From Gorsachius magnificus (Eukaryota > Chordata > Aves > Pelecaniformes > Ardeidae): a stretch of 64,000 bases of DNA. Where the stretch lies: the NCBI GenBank assembly GCA_034008185.1, contig CM067095.1, forward strand, positions 4,262,610 to 4,326,609. Direction: 5' to 3'. Both the position numbers and the translations under genes were made by a program. Within the stretch, counting starts at the first letter, position 1. Every line of letters starts with the position of its first letter. Positions 14,984-27,546 of this stretch are shown one piece after another. Below the pieces are notes generated by a model, which was not told the origin of the DNA, ran no database searches, and was given only the letters and a program-made list of their open reading frames with translations.

Positions 14984-16268
14984 TAAATGGAGACAGTATA
15001 AGAGCTGCACCTCTTTATAGAACAAAACTAGTTCTAGACATACTGTTCTGCTTTTCTGTTGTCTGATGGGCTCACACCCTGCAATGTATGTGGTTAAAAA
15101 ATGAAAGCAGTTATCTGTTAAAGGGTAAATCGTGTGCTCAATATTCAACATCGGTATTCGCAGGGGCAAGGCTTTAGTCTCTCATTCAGGTCTGTGTACA
15201 CATTGATGTCACCGGGGTTTTAAACAAAGCAAGACCACAGCAGATGTAAAACTGTCACAAACCCACAGCTATGGTTAGTCCATTAAGCCTCGGCATTATC
15301 AGAAACTTGTAAGAGTTAATGCCTGGGTTAGGTGTGCACTGTATTGCTGCGTGGTTGTGAGGGAGCCACGAGGTCGTAGTGCTGCACTCTGAGGAACATA
15401 AACACCACATTTCCTCACTAACTCTTGGCAGAAATCTCCTTATGGCAATACAGATGCTGCCACGGTCTGCAGCAGAGTTCTGTGTTGATTTGAAAGTACA
15501 AGTAATTTGCGTGGAAGAGTATCGCACCACCTCTTAGCCCTTCCTTTAAAAAAAGTTTGTCTCTGCAGTGTAAAATGGAAAGGTGTATGCTAATATTCCA
15601 GGCTGTGGCAAAGTTTAAGCAGGTTGTTGAGCTCAGAAAATGAGTTATGTTGCCCAGAGCATCTTCCTTCCAGTCTGCACAGAGTTACCAGGGCAATGAG
15701 CTGAGAGCTATAAGAGCCATGACTTCACATCTCCTGATTAGCCCGCATAAAGTCTTAGTCAAGATATTTGGTACAATTCTTCTAGCAATTTATTTGCCCG
15801 ATTTGGTAAATGAAGGAAAGCACGTGTTAACAACATTATGGTGGGGAGCCAGCCAAGCACACATCCAACTGAACACACAATCCAAAATTGGCAGCAAGCA
15901 GGGCTTGGCCAGAAGGCCGTGAAAGCCATCCATCCCCCAACCACCACTACCCAGGGCCATTTTTATGCTTCCAGTCTCCTCTAGTGCAGATGAGAGGATG
16001 CAGAGGGATGCTCTGCTGGAGCCAGGACAGACAACGATCTCCTGGGTCTCTGAATCTACTTCTCCAACAATTCTGGCAATGAGTTCATATTCAAGTAAAA
16101 ACAGAACAGAAGCTCATGAAGGAGAAGGGATGAAGAAGCTTGAGGGGCTGCCTACTACTTTAGTACTTCACTAAATGACAGCAACTATCTGAAACCTCTT
16201 TGAAAGGTCTCAAAAGCGCACAAACCAATGCACATCTCTGAGGGTCTGAAACAACTGAAGAAACTCAA

Positions 16269-16281
16269 CCCCCCCCCCCCC
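16269..16281. repeat. C13 homopolymer
   Basis: C run in the probable CLDN5 3'UTR; it would be a G run in the transcript. Confidence 0.9.
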
Positions 16282-16389
16282 TTCTCTGAACGGTTATTTG
16301 CCTGCAGGATTAAGGCCCCAAGGTTAGTGTCATGCTTTAGACAGAATCCCTAGTTTAGTTGCCCAAATAGAAGAAAACAAAAACCCCAA

Positions 16390-17900
16390 ATCAGTGAAAG
16401 TCCCAGCAGGAACAGCCAGGCGCAGGTTTTCAGGAGAGACGACGACGAAGGGAAGCTTCTCCTCGGCGACAGCGCCCACCCGACAGCCTGGTCCCACCGG
16501 CCAGGCGGTCCCCGAGGGGCACCTGCAGCACGACCGGGCGGCGAAGTACTCACAGGTCTGTCCCGGTGAGGCCGGGGAAGGGCCGGCAGCCGCGGCCAGA
16601 GCCGGGCGGGCGGCGGCGGGGCCCGGACGGGGCGTCCCGGCAGACGCTGCCGCCGCGGCTCCTCCGGGCTCCTCGGTGCCCCCAGCCGCCCCGGGCCGGG
16701 GGGGACGCCGGCGGAGCTGCGCTGTGCGGCCGGGGAGGGCTTTGCTCGCCCCGGCATCGCCGTCGGTCGGTACCGGGTCCCCGGCGGCGCCGAGCGCGGC
16801 GCTTCCCGCGGCGGAGCGGCCAGAGCCGGCGGGCAGCCGGGCCGCGGGGCGCTGCCCTGCCTAGGGCTGCCGCTTGGCGGGGGTCCCCGTTAAGAAGAGA
16901 CTCTAGGCAGGGGAGCGCTGGAGCTCCCGGCAAACGCTGCCGGCGCGGTGCCCGGTGCCGGCCGGCGAAGCGCGGCAGCGGCGGCCGCAGCCGTCTGTCC
17001 GTGTCCCCGCAGGGCCGGGGGGGGGCCGCGGGGCAGCCCCGCTCAGACGTAGTTCTTCTTGTCGTACTCGCCGTTGGAGGTGGGCCGCCGCGGCGCCGAG
17101 TACTTGACGGGGAAGGAGGTCTCGTCGCGCTGGGAGCAGGAGCAGCAGCAGATGAGGCAGCCCCCGAAGAGCAGCAGCGCCGTGGCCGCCCAGCCGATGT
17201 AGAGCGCGGCCCCCATCTCCCGCTTCTGGGACGGCGGCACGCTGGGGTCGTAGAAGTCGCTGATGACGATGTTGGCGAACCAGCAGAGCGGGACGAGGAC
17301 CAGGACCCCGCAGAGGATGTAGATGGCCCCGCCGGCGATCACGATGCGGGACTTCATCTTGCCGGGCCGGATGCAGTTGGTGCACTGCGCGCCCACCACG
17401 GTCACCATCAGCGCCACCAGCCCCAGCAGCGCCACGATGACGGTGAGCGCCCGGCCCGCCTCCACCTCGGGCCGCAGCGCCAGGATGGAGTCGTACACCT
17501 TGCACTGCATCTGCCCCGTGCTCTGCACCACGCAGTTCATCCACAGCCCTTCCCAGATGGTCTGCGCCACCACGATGTTCACGTCGATGAAGGCCGACAC
17601 TTGCCACATGGGCAGCCCGCAGGCCAGGATCACACCCACCCAGCCCAGGACGCCCAGCCCCAGCCCCAAAATCTCCAGCGCTGCCGAAGTCATCCTGCCG
17701 CCGCTGCCCCGCCGAAGCCCCGGAGGGCCGCCCCCCCGCCCCCGGGCGGCGCGCAGCGGCCCGGGGGCGGGGGCTCGGGCTCGGCGCGCCCCCGCTGCTC
17801 GCCGCCGGAGCCGGGGAAACGTCCGTCTGGTCGCCCCGGCACCCTGCTCCGGGAGGAGCTTGCAGGGTCGCTGTCCGCTCCCGGGAAAGCGTGGGGCTGG
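16390..17900. promoter_or_regulatory. CLDN5: CpG island over CLDN5
   Basis: A sharp block of very high G+C and frequent CG dinucleotides covers the CLDN5 coding sequence, its 5' leader and the beginning of its 3' flank, in otherwise AT-leaning DNA. The composition keeps long frames open on all strands, so the long plus-strand frames through this block are not genes. Confidence 0.75.
17043..17693 (-). CDS. CLDN5: claudin-5, endothelial tight-junction protein
   Basis: Claudin-5 is the main sealing claudin of endothelial tight junctions, including the blood-brain barrier. The uninterrupted 216-codon frame is the whole protein (human 218 aa) in a single exon. Visible features: four membrane segments (about residues 8-28, 82-102, 117-140 and 161-182); the claudin first-loop signature W30, G49-L50-W51, C54, C64, followed by R81 at the start of the second membrane segment; the second loop with a YDPSVP-type motif; and a cytoplasmic tail with [13 protein letters not shown] ending in KKNYV, where the terminal YV is the PDZ ligand for ZO proteins. 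The start is fixed by the conserved N-terminus (SAALEILGL) and by A at -3 of the ATG. The tail and loops match claudin-5 better than claudin-3, -4 or -6. No truncation or missing key residue was seen. The gene is divergent from the septin gene. Confidence 0.97.
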   Translation of the reverse strand: MTSAALEILGLGLGVLGWVGVILACGLPMWQVSAFIDVNIVVAQTIWEGLWMNCVVQSTGQMQCKVYDSILALRPEVEAGRALTVIVALLGLVALMVTVVGAQCTNCIRPGKMKSRIVIAGGAIYILCGVLVLVPLCWFANIVISDFYDPSVPPSQKREMGAALYIGWAATALLLFGGCLICCCSCSQRDETSFPVKYSAPRRPTSNGEYDKKNYV

Positions 17901-17912
17901 AGGAATCTCCTC
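17694..17912 (-). promoter_or_regulatory. CLDN5: probable CLDN5 5' untranslated leader
   Basis: GC-rich leader between the ATG and the start site expected about 25-30 bp downstream of the TATA-like word at 17939-17946. The transcription start is inferred from that spacing and has not been shown. Confidence 0.4.
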
Positions 17913-17931
17913 CAGGATTTCAGCCGCTCAG

Positions 17932-17975
17932 GCTTCCTCCTTTTAGTGCCGTTATCTGTGTATTTCCTATTTACC
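17932..17975 (-). promoter_or_regulatory. CLDN5: CLDN5 core promoter with FOX, ETS, GATA and TATA-like words
   Basis: Read on the minus strand, in order: a forkhead-like GTAAATA (17968-17974); abutting it, a GGAA ETS core (17964-17967); a GATAAC GATA word (17951-17956); a TATA-like CTAAAAGG (17939-17946); and a second ETS-type GGAAG (about 17932-17937). FOX, ETS and GATA factors are established drivers of endothelial genes, and claudin-5 is regulated by FOXO1 and ETS factors in mammals. That these exact sites are used is inference. Confidence 0.5.
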
Positions 17976-20900
17976 GATCAAGTCCACAGCCAGAACTTGG
18001 GAGCGGTCTTGCCGATGCAGGCACCCAGCAGCATGGACGTCCTGATTATCAGAGCCTAAATGATCATTTCCCAAAAGACTGAGCGTACTGACTGACCTGC
18101 ACATCTCTCTTGCACATTGTGGCAGGCAAAAGTGTAAGCAAGCACCACCAAACGCCTTAGAAACCACCCTGAAAACAGAGGAGCTTTGAGTGTGGGATCT
18201 GCACATCATCTGTCAGTACCAATAGAGAGATTCTTAATTTGGTCCAGGAAGAATAATTGCTATTAGCTTACACCAGGCAAGAAACTGTTTGTTTTGTTAC
18301 TGGAGCCAAGAGCAAGACATTCTATTTAAATATGTTGCTGCAAAGATTTCAAACTTTACTGTTTTAGTTGCTCAAGTACATTTTGAATCTTTATGGCGTG
18401 TCAGTGAGTTAAGTGCCTGTATCAAACTGTATTTGCAAGAGGTTTCGTCATCAGGCCATGCAGACATTGTCGTTGCTACAGTCTCTTCATGGACCACTGG
18501 CATCTTGGATTGTTCTTGCAAAGAAACCTTGGTTCAAGCCCTGCAGGCCAACAGCAGCTCACAGCCCCTCCGGGCTGGCAGATGCAGCGAGCGCTGGTGG
18601 TGCAAATGCTGCTGCTGCAGCTGCCGTTGAAAGAGAACAGACCTCGCCAGCTGCCTCACAGCACTCACAAGGAGCTGCAGTCCAGTGGCTTTCCACTGGG
18701 TGCCCCAAGAAAGGCTTGTTTTGATTTAAACCAGGATTGGTTTGGTTTATCTTAAACCAGTTTAAATGCTTTAGGCAAAATTGAAAGTTATGTTCACACT
18801 GACTTTTGAATTGGTTTGGCTAGGTTTGGTTTCATTTAGCCCAAAGTGTCCTTCTAGTGTAGTGGAGAACACAGAGTTGAAAATAACACATTTCCTGCCC
18901 CTATGCAAGTGGTTTTCTGTTGTACAGTAATTTACAGCATGTATTGCGGCATGCAGAAATTTGTGATGGAAATATTAAGACCGATCCGAATGCAGCATGA
19001 ACGGAAGAGTCCATGTGTGAAGCAGAAGCAGCTGAAGAAATGACAAGCAAAGCTTGAAGGAATCACATGCATCGACAGCTGAGGACGTGACTGATGGGTT
19101 AACACTGAGCACTGCCTTGCTGACGTCCTGACAGCGGCACTAATGACTCTTCAGCAGAGGACCCCACTGCTGGTAAGAGGAGGATGGAAGCAAGGTTGCA
19201 GAACACTGGGTGTGGTCTTTCATTTCTTTTTTTCCAACGAGGAGACAAACTTTAGCCACAAGACACCCAAAACAGAACCAGAAGAATATCAGCAGCTTGT
19301 GAACCCTCATGGCGTGGACATGCTGACACGTGATGACTGCAGGCTCCCATCGATTAACTCTGCCTGAGCAGCTGTAAACATTTCTAGCATGGAAAATGTC
19401 TTACTAACAGAGGCAGCCTGGTAAACGGAGTTCAGAGGAGTTATCTCCTCTTCCAGCTGCATATGAAATACATACAGTTTACTTCAATTATTTAAAACTG
19501 TAAATTCCAGTGTGCAAGTCCAGGAGGAATGTGTGACTGGGGCTGTGCAGTCTGTCAAACTGGGGCTGCTTACAATCACTCGGAGAAGTCCCTGGTGTCA
19601 AGCAGAGGAGAATGTGCAAAAGAACCAGCCACAGAGACAGAGATATCTCAGAGGTGAACAGGAAGAAACCCAGAACACAGGCTGAAACTGAATAACATCT
19701 GTATTTATGATGATAATAATGATTATATAGAAAACAGCACAGAAGAACAATTAAAAAGGGGGGGAGAAATGCCAGTTATCTTAGCCTGTAAGCACAGGAA
19801 AGCCCCACCCTTGCCACTTGCCCGGGAGCACGGATTTCCTCCGATAAATGGCCTGTGTGTGCTCCTGTGCTGGCCAGGAGGCACTTGTGGGGCCTGCACA
19901 GCTGCCCGGGGCTTCGGGCTGAGAAGGGAAACCAGCGCATGGCTTGTGTTACCTCTGCAGCCCTCACCCCACTGTCCCTTGCTACCTGTTACCGAGCAAC
20001 TGATTCCTACAAATCACTTAATCCAAGAAAATTATTTCTCTGGAGAAATACATGCTTAATAATCACAGGGTGAACCGACCTTTCTGGTTTGAGGCATTTC
20101 CATTCCTGGTGTTTCACATTTTTGTGTTTGTTTCTTTTCCTTACCCCACATATTAGCTTTTATCCTTGCCACTGGCAGCAACCTCCATTTTTAATGACTC
20201 TATTCCCTGATCCTCAAAGTGAGCACTTCCTGCACAGACTACCCCTAATGAGCCCATCAGCACAAGGTGCTCTCTGGTCTGCTTACTTGACTTACTGGTA
20301 ACTTGACTGGCGCAGCTGCTGGGGGCCTGAGGACTCTGTCAGCTTCAGCACGTTGTGGCTTCTGATGGTGTTAATGTCACAGTGCTGGGAATTCATTTAA
20401 ACTCCCAGAAATGAAAAGGTTCTAATTTCTTAAAAGGAAACACAAATCTGCATGATGTTTTTCTTGGGGTGTTAAGTAAAGAAATCACTACTTAATAAAT
20501 GAAATCTTTGCTGGTAAAGTCTGGATTCCTTTCAATTCAAAGGCATGATGTTCTTGCAGCAAAGTAACTCATTAATGAATGACCGTTAATGTCATTACAT
20601 CTATTACTGCTCCAGCTCTGTATTTATTAAATTTTTCTAGGGGGGATACATAGGGGGCTTTGCAGCCTGTGAAAATGGGCGGAAGTGGTATTCAAGCTGA
20701 GAACAATTGCACAGAAGCCATACTATAGCAAGAGGGGCTTTGGGATTAGAGGTGATTGTGTTTTCACTCTTTTCCTGACATGCTCAGGACAAATACCAGG
20801 CACAGAGTTACTGGGAGGGCTGCTAAGGGGGGTCCAGGCTCTTACCAGCATTGCTTGTCCTGGAGTAGGAGCCCTGTACCACGGCACGGAGCTGCTGTGC

Positions 20901-23900
20901 CCAGCCCTCCAGTCTTGCTAGGGCTTTGCTCAGCCCCGAAGCATCCCACCAGCGATGTTTAGATGGATTTGCCTTTTGGGACCTGAAGCGTAGTCTGCAG
21001 AGCACGCTTGGTTTATAACTTGTGGAGTGTCCCTTACCTATGTGCTTCTGCTCCTTCTCATCCCTAAAACATTAAGCATCTGGAAGACAGAGAAGAAAAT
21101 GATGCTTGGTATCAAGCTTATGCACAAATATAGTATTGTTTGTGTGAATAAGGTAGAGTATGAGTCAAAAGATTAATTAAAAGCCCAGTGATCTCATGAC
21201 AGCTTACCATAACTTTTGGGTCAGACATAAGCAAAGGTGAAGAATCAGGAATCCTATTAGAGATAGGTTTTGTACCATATTTTGTCTTGTCTTAGTGCTG
21301 AAATAAAGACAAGGATATTGCAAGTACAGAGGTGTTAGGCAAGGGCTGTTCTTTATTTAGAAAGCTTGAGTTTTCTCGGTGAAGATTACTCCTTTCTGAA
21401 TTACCCTTTAAAATGCAACTGTTTCTCCCAAGAGAAGAGATTTAGTTGGAGCTTGAATGCACATACTGCCTTGCACAGTACAACAGGCCTCCACGAAGTT
21501 CTTGTGTGTCAGCAGTGCTATCATGCCTTCAGACCAGTGTGACACATTGGAAGACTGGCACGTAGGAATGAGTCCTTGTCAAATGAGCAGGTTATTACAA
21601 AATTAAAGTGCACAATTTCACCATAGGATTTATCTCAAGATCATTTCTTTTGGAAAGAAGCTGAAGTGGTTAACATGACATTGTAATTTCCTCTTTTAGT
21701 TCATCTTGTGAACAAAGAGAAGCAGTGATTTAAAAGCCACGCAAGAATTTTGCAAGAGGGACTGGTAATGCTCTATGACTGGTGCTAATGATGTAGGATC
21801 CAACGCCTTTTTTAGTACAAGCATTGCCACTGCCATTCAGGATTGAGAAATGGATGCCCACGTTACTCTTCCCCCTCAGTGGTGATGTGACAAGACGTGT
21901 AAAAGAAAGGAAGAAAACGGGTTTTCTGTAGTGCAAGAGGTTACAAATCTGCTTCCAGCCTTCATATATTTGCTGCCGTATATCCCTTTCCAAACAAAGT
22001 TGCCCTGTAGCAGTCCGTGCACTTTACACGCGCCCTCTGCCTGGGCTTTTTTTTTGTGAACTGCCTGCTGGCACTGCCAGGGAGCCAGGAGTGGGGGGTT
22101 CTGGCTGGGCTACGCATGGTGGGAATACTGAGACAGTGTTGTGAGCGCTTTCCTCACATAAAGAAGAAATTAATTGTGCTAAACCATCATTAGAACTGAG
22201 TTCCACACCTCCCTGCTCAGATTCCTCTGCACACAAACCTTTGGACTGGCATTTGAAACTTCCCCTTGGTTGGAATTGGTCTTCATATCTCTGTGTCTTC
22301 CTAAAGCACCCCCCAACAGGAATGTTTCCAGTCACTGCTGTCAGGACCAGCTGGGCTGCACTGGTGAGCTGCCGTGCACCTAACTCTTTAGCACCTTGTT
22401 TTCTGAATTTGGCTTTCAAGAGGATACTGTGGTGTCACTGGACAGCCATAACCCTGTGTTAACAGCGTTCCAGGGCAGTTAATGTGGTGAATGATGGCCC
22501 TTTCCCAAAGCTTAGGATGTCCCATCTGTAGATGAGCATCTAAACAGCCTGATCATCCTACACGCCAAGAGACGACACTGAATATAGGCATAGGCCATGT
22601 CACTTCAAATACTTCTCTTTAATGCTATGGACAGCTCTTGAGAATGTATTAAAGCTTGGACAGGCAGGAGGGGAAAAGCTGTAGGAAATATACATTGTTT
22701 CATGCTTAACAGTCCATTCTATATCATGTTTCCTATTGGGAGAACTATAGTTTAATTTTGTCCTCTTCCAAAGTTAGCCTCCTTCCACAGATTGTGGTGT
22801 ACCAGGATCCTGATAGATCTCTTTCCCATGTAATTGTTGGGAAATCACATCAGATGTCATTTTGTAAAGAACAGCGTCAGCAAGGACAAATGCCATTGTT
22901 TTAAATATACATTGCAGATGTTGAAAGTAATTAGTAAAGACATGACCATGAAGTTACTGAAAACTGTTCAGGGCTAGCGATGGGAAACATACTACATTTA
23001 TCTAGCGTCCCAGGAAATTTGCGTTCCTGAGAACACACGAGGGGCTTGGGACACCTCTTCTGATTATAAGAGTGATTAATTCTCGGCAGTGCTGTCCCTA
23101 TTCTTAACAAGATACGCCTGAGACAAGCCCCGTCTTTGGGAATAGCATGCATCTGTTTTGTCAATCCTGGTTCCCTTCTTAAAAGTGGTTTCCAGTAAGA
23201 GGAAAGGATGGCTGTTATTGGTGAAAAGATGCACGATGTCTCTTACTCCAGAGAAAAATTTTAGGTTCTTTTTACTGCTTCTTTGTTGCCATAATTAGCA
23301 TCTTGAAGAGGTGGTCTTGTGTATGCTTGTAAATGCAAAAGAAACACTCCTATTCCTCTGAGACTGCTATAATTCAAGCATAATCTTCATTTCCTGTAGC
23401 GCGTCACTAAAAATGCATTTGGGTGGGTTTTTTTGCAGCAAGGGAAAATACTTATCTGTTGCAGATTTTCTTACAGATTACTAAATAGGTTGTAAAGTAG
23501 CTTGTGTCAATAAATCCTGGTGCATCCACAGATACTGTCTTCCTGTTCGTATACTACCAGAGCTCCAGTTCTGGGCTGCACACTTCAAAAGGGCTCAGCA
23601 GCGAGGCCAGCTTTCAGAGGACCTGACTTTCCGAACACATCTGCACAAACAGAAAATCTGAGATGTTAGAATGGTTCACCCCGTTAGTGATTCCGTAGCT
23701 AAAGCACTACATGGAATAGTATATCAAATCACCAGTTTGCCAAATACTAACAGAGAATGGGAAGTTCACCCTTAAATTCCTGTCTATCACCACACCCAAA
23801 TACTAAAACTTAGCCCAGGGAATATCTAAATGACGGTATCCAACATCCACACTAGTTATGTTCAAAGTACTTTTTTCTCTGATAATCCTTTAAAAGAGGA

Positions 23901-26900
23901 TGCCACCCACAGTGTGCTGCTCTTACATATTTATTTCTAAAAGGTTTGGCCCTGGAGCCATGTACTGTAATTTAGCAAAGCATACACAAATATCCTGAAC
24001 CAAACACAAACTTATTAGGAGTTTGGGTTGTGTATTCTATTTTGTGTTTTGTGTATTTTTATGTTTACACAAACACAAACTTCCATTTCTCACAGAAATG
24101 TAAAGGATTTATGCATATGCTTAAGAATAAGCTGTTTAACCAGGACTTGAGTAATTTTATCTCTAGGGAATAAATATTGGGAGAGTTCAAGATTCTCAGT
24201 GTCTTACAGTAATGGGCCAATATCTCCACGAATTGTTCTTACAGTGTAGCCATTACAGCAATCACATAATTTTAGGCTCATATTCCAAATATTCAGCTAT
24301 ATGAGGAATAGACTCAATTGAAAGAAAATAAAGTTAAAAGGGATCTCATAACTAAAAAGAGGCAGTTTTGTCTAAGCAGCATATCTTCTTTTTTTATTAT
24401 TTAATAGAAATAATACCAAGGAACATGGGGTTGTTTTGTCTATCAAAACTCTATTTAGTTTTTAGTTATATGGTGTTACTTATTTTATTATAATCAGTCT
24501 TATACCATTTTCTCGGTTAAGGAGCAGAACAAAAAATACATAATGTCTTTTACTGAATGGATGAGGTATTTCTAACTTGCTAAGACGTGACTCCACACAA
24601 AGTTAAGATTTGAATTCAAGGAAGGACTCTAATTGTACTTTTGGTAATGTAAACCTAGATGTATCAGGAACTTTTATAAAAGGCATTTGAGCTTCCAAGG
24701 GAAGGATAAAAAAAAATTCTTTCAGAAATAATAATCATGGGAATGGGTGATTCACAGTCACACTGCCCTTCACTGCATTAACAGTTCTAGACTATTTAAT
24801 GATTTAGGAGGAACAGTGTTCTTCAATACAATGATTTATTCTGTTTGCACCTCTGCCAATACCAGTGTGAGAAATAACACATATGCAGTACGACTTTTGT
24901 GGGCATGCATTCTCTGTAGGTTTCTGCAGTGCAGCATTTCTCGGTTACATGCACCAAATAGTTCCAGTTCTGCTGCTCGGTGATCCTGCGTACTGTGGTT
25001 TCGTAACAAGTCTCATAACAGGTCTCAAAAGTAACAAAAGTACATTTTCACCAAGTGTGCAATGCACTGTAAAATTCATTGTCACAGGATGCTCTTTAAT
25101 GCCAGAAGTTGAGATGGGTTCAAAAAGCAACAAGAAAAATTCATGGAAGAGAAAACTATCAAGATAAAACTTCTGGCTCAGGAAGCTGCTGATCTCCAGA
25201 TTGCCGGAAGCTGGGAGGATACACAGACATGGTGCTGCTTTTATCTTTTCCTAAGCATCTGCTACTGGGCACTGCCAAGGGGGCACTGGCTAGAATTGAC
25301 TTTTGCTCTTACCCTAAGTGCCCTTCCTTATGTTACTTTCTGACGTAACGGGACTGTTTTGGGAGGATTGTGACTTCCCTGAACATTTTGTGTGACAGTC
25401 AGTCAGCCATCTGATTCAGCCATGACTTGGGGAAAATTATAGGTATGCCTCAGTAATGAGGCATTTGAAATTTCTGGAGAACGTTTCACCCATTGCATGA
25501 AATCCTGCCACAGGAAAGGAGTGACAATCATGGGAAAGCACTAACTTCTACTAGACTCCGTGTTGATGCCAGTCTGTAGTTTGGCATTGTCCATGCTAAT
25601 CTAATTTCTTCAAGTGCTAAATAGTTATTTGTAATAGCACTTTAAGTGTGTAAAATACCGCGTGCATCACACTGCTCTCATGTAGGGAAAGGAAGAAGAA
25701 TTGCCGCTGTTGTTCCTTTGGTGATAGTACAAAACACCTATATGGATATCCATGGAATAATCTAAACTAAGACCTTAATTTCTAAAGATGACTGAAATGC
25801 CATCTTTTAGCTCTTCCAAGAAGGTAGTGTGTAACAGTACTTGGAGTTATAACATTACACTTTGTCCCAGGAAACAGAACTTTCATTGGCTTTTATCTTG
25901 TTCTTACTCAGATCACATCAATGCTTGGTTGATAATATGATGTGATAAAATAATGTGAATTAGCAAATGCCAGTCTGCCTTCAGCAGCAATTGTTTCACT
26001 TCCACATTTTCCTGTTGAGAGCTGCAAACCTGTTTGCTTAATGGATGGAAATACAGACAAAATAGAAACGTGCTTCTTGGTATTCAAAATTGTAAGTCAA
26101 AAGATTTGCTGCTACGTTGCACATAGAAACTGCCCTCTGCAAAATGTTCAGATGAAGTACTAGGAACTTCCCTGAGTCCAGTTCTTGCAGCTGGGAAGTT
26201 GGAAAAAGCCTTCCCTGAACTTCTGCTGATTTTCCATTTTAACCTTGTCAGTGTTGTACTGAGTTTGAGCTATGTAACACTGTTTCACCACAGAAAACGA
26301 TCTGGTTCTGTAATCTGACTGCAGGTATCGTTTACACTCTCAGGTTTATGTCTGCTGGAGTCCCTGATACCTCAGAGAACTTACCAGCAAGAATCCCACT
26401 CACCCCTTCAGCGATGATACTGACCAACGCAGAATGGCTCTCACTTCACCAGGGGGAATGCCTTGATGAAAGAGAAAACAGCAACAGGATAGGTAAAATG
26501 AGTACATTGGGGGTTTTGCACAGTGTTTGGAAGAGAAATGTGCTTCACGTGTGGACAAGCAGCTGAAACCCAAATAGGCTGATGTTACATACTGCATTAC
26601 AGTCAAACAGCACGAAGTTTAAGCTAAATTTCCCCCTGGCTACCACACCTACCGTACCAAAATTTTTTCCACTGTGAGGACTAGTGATAAAACCTGCTGT
26701 AGGGAGAGATCTGTAAGCTCAATGGTATTTGGGTAGGAAATAGGAATCACTTTGAGAAGGGAGTATTTTAAGCGGAACGGGCTCTGTTTCATTCTCGTAT
26801 GCATAGCTCCGGGCTGAGGCGGTTTGTACAAGGCGGATGACCAAGTGCGCTGCTGGCAGGAGGTGAAGTTGGGGTAGTAAAGCAGAATTACAGGATCATC

Positions 26901-26920
26901 ACAAACTTGTTACCACCGTA
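17976..26920. other. intergenic DNA between CLDN5 and the septin CpG island
   Basis: About 9 kb between two divergent genes. No coding exon was recognised. It holds a cluster of TGGTTT/AAACCA words at 18,728-18,832, an inverted pair of forkhead-like words at 24,062-24,075, and a homeodomain-word-rich patch near 20,560-20,640. This is where distal regulatory elements for CLDN5 or the septin would be expected, but only short motifs can be seen by eye. Confidence 0.5.
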
Positions 26921-27399
26921 GCATTGGCTACCGTGTCGTGCAGTGGGAGCACAGCAGCCTCCGTGAGGGGTGGCCCTGTCAGACGAGCCTTCCTCCCGCG
27001 TTTTTTTCCTTTGGGGTGCCAGCAGGAGCGGGAGATGCTCCGTACTTTGGAGCAGGGCACTCGGGGCCAGAGCAGGAGGAGACCGGCTCCGGGCGCTGGG
27101 TGCAGGATCCCCGGGGACATCAGGGGGGATGAGGCGGCGGCAAAAGTGCGAAGCGTTTTAGGAACCCGCGGGGCGGCTGCCCGGGACCCGGGCTCCCCGG
27201 GGAGGGGAGGCGCTCGCGCGTCCCCGCACTGCTACGGGATGGCCCGGGAGAAAAGCACCGTCCCGACGGCCCCGAGCCTGCGGTCACCCGGGACAGCGGC
27301 CCCTACGTGAGGGGGGTGGCCACGGCCAGCGTCAAGCGAGCGAGGTGCGGGGAGGCGCTCTATCCCTCCTCTCGCTCGCCCCGGAGCCGCGCCTGGCCG

Positions 27400-27546
27400 C
27401 GATCCTAAGAAGCGGCCTAGACCATAGAGTCGCGCGCGAGGTAGATAGGCGCTGGGCCGCGGTGGCGTGTGGGATGCGGGAGGGCTCCGCGGGGGCGGAT
27501 CGAGGCCTGGTAGACGGGGCACCGGCGGAAGCGCCCGCAGGCTCAG
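27400..27546 (+). other. SEPTIN2L: probable first exon (5'UTR) of the septin gene; left limit arbitrary
   Basis: The right edge is a textbook donor, CAG followed by GTAAGC at 27,547. The nearest matching acceptor with coding after it is at 33,108-33,109, giving intron 1 of about 5.6 kb. The start of transcription is unknown, so the left coordinate is nominal. An ATG at 27,474 lies in a frame open from 27,345. Through the normal exon 2 this frame ends at TAA 33,157-33,159, overlapping the main start codon. Confidence 0.45.

Larger units (their letters stand above)
13915..17042 (-). other. CLDN5: probable CLDN5 3' untranslated region
   Basis: This sequence directly follows the CLDN5 stop codon on the minus strand and runs to the first good pair of poly(A) signals (14978-14983 and 13937-13942). 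It has no credible coding frame. The part near the stop codon is very GC-rich (to about 16,400) and the distal part is AT-rich, with AU-rich words typical of 3'UTRs. It contains a C13 run at 16,269-16,281. Claudin-5 transcripts in other vertebrates have an appreciable 3'UTR, but the extent here is inferred from signals only; a splice within the region cannot be excluded. Confidence 0.35.

Noticed and set aside
16903..17607. A 234-codon minus-strand frame overlapping CLDN5 in another frame
   Set aside because: A shifted shadow of CLDN5 with a compositionally biased translation; the claudin frame carries all conserved residues.
16566..18059. A 497-codon plus-strand open frame opposite CLDN5
   Set aside because: It is antisense to the claudin-5 coding sequence inside a CpG island, where high G+C removes stop codons. 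Its translation is Arg/Pro/Ala/Gly-rich low-complexity sequence without any domain.
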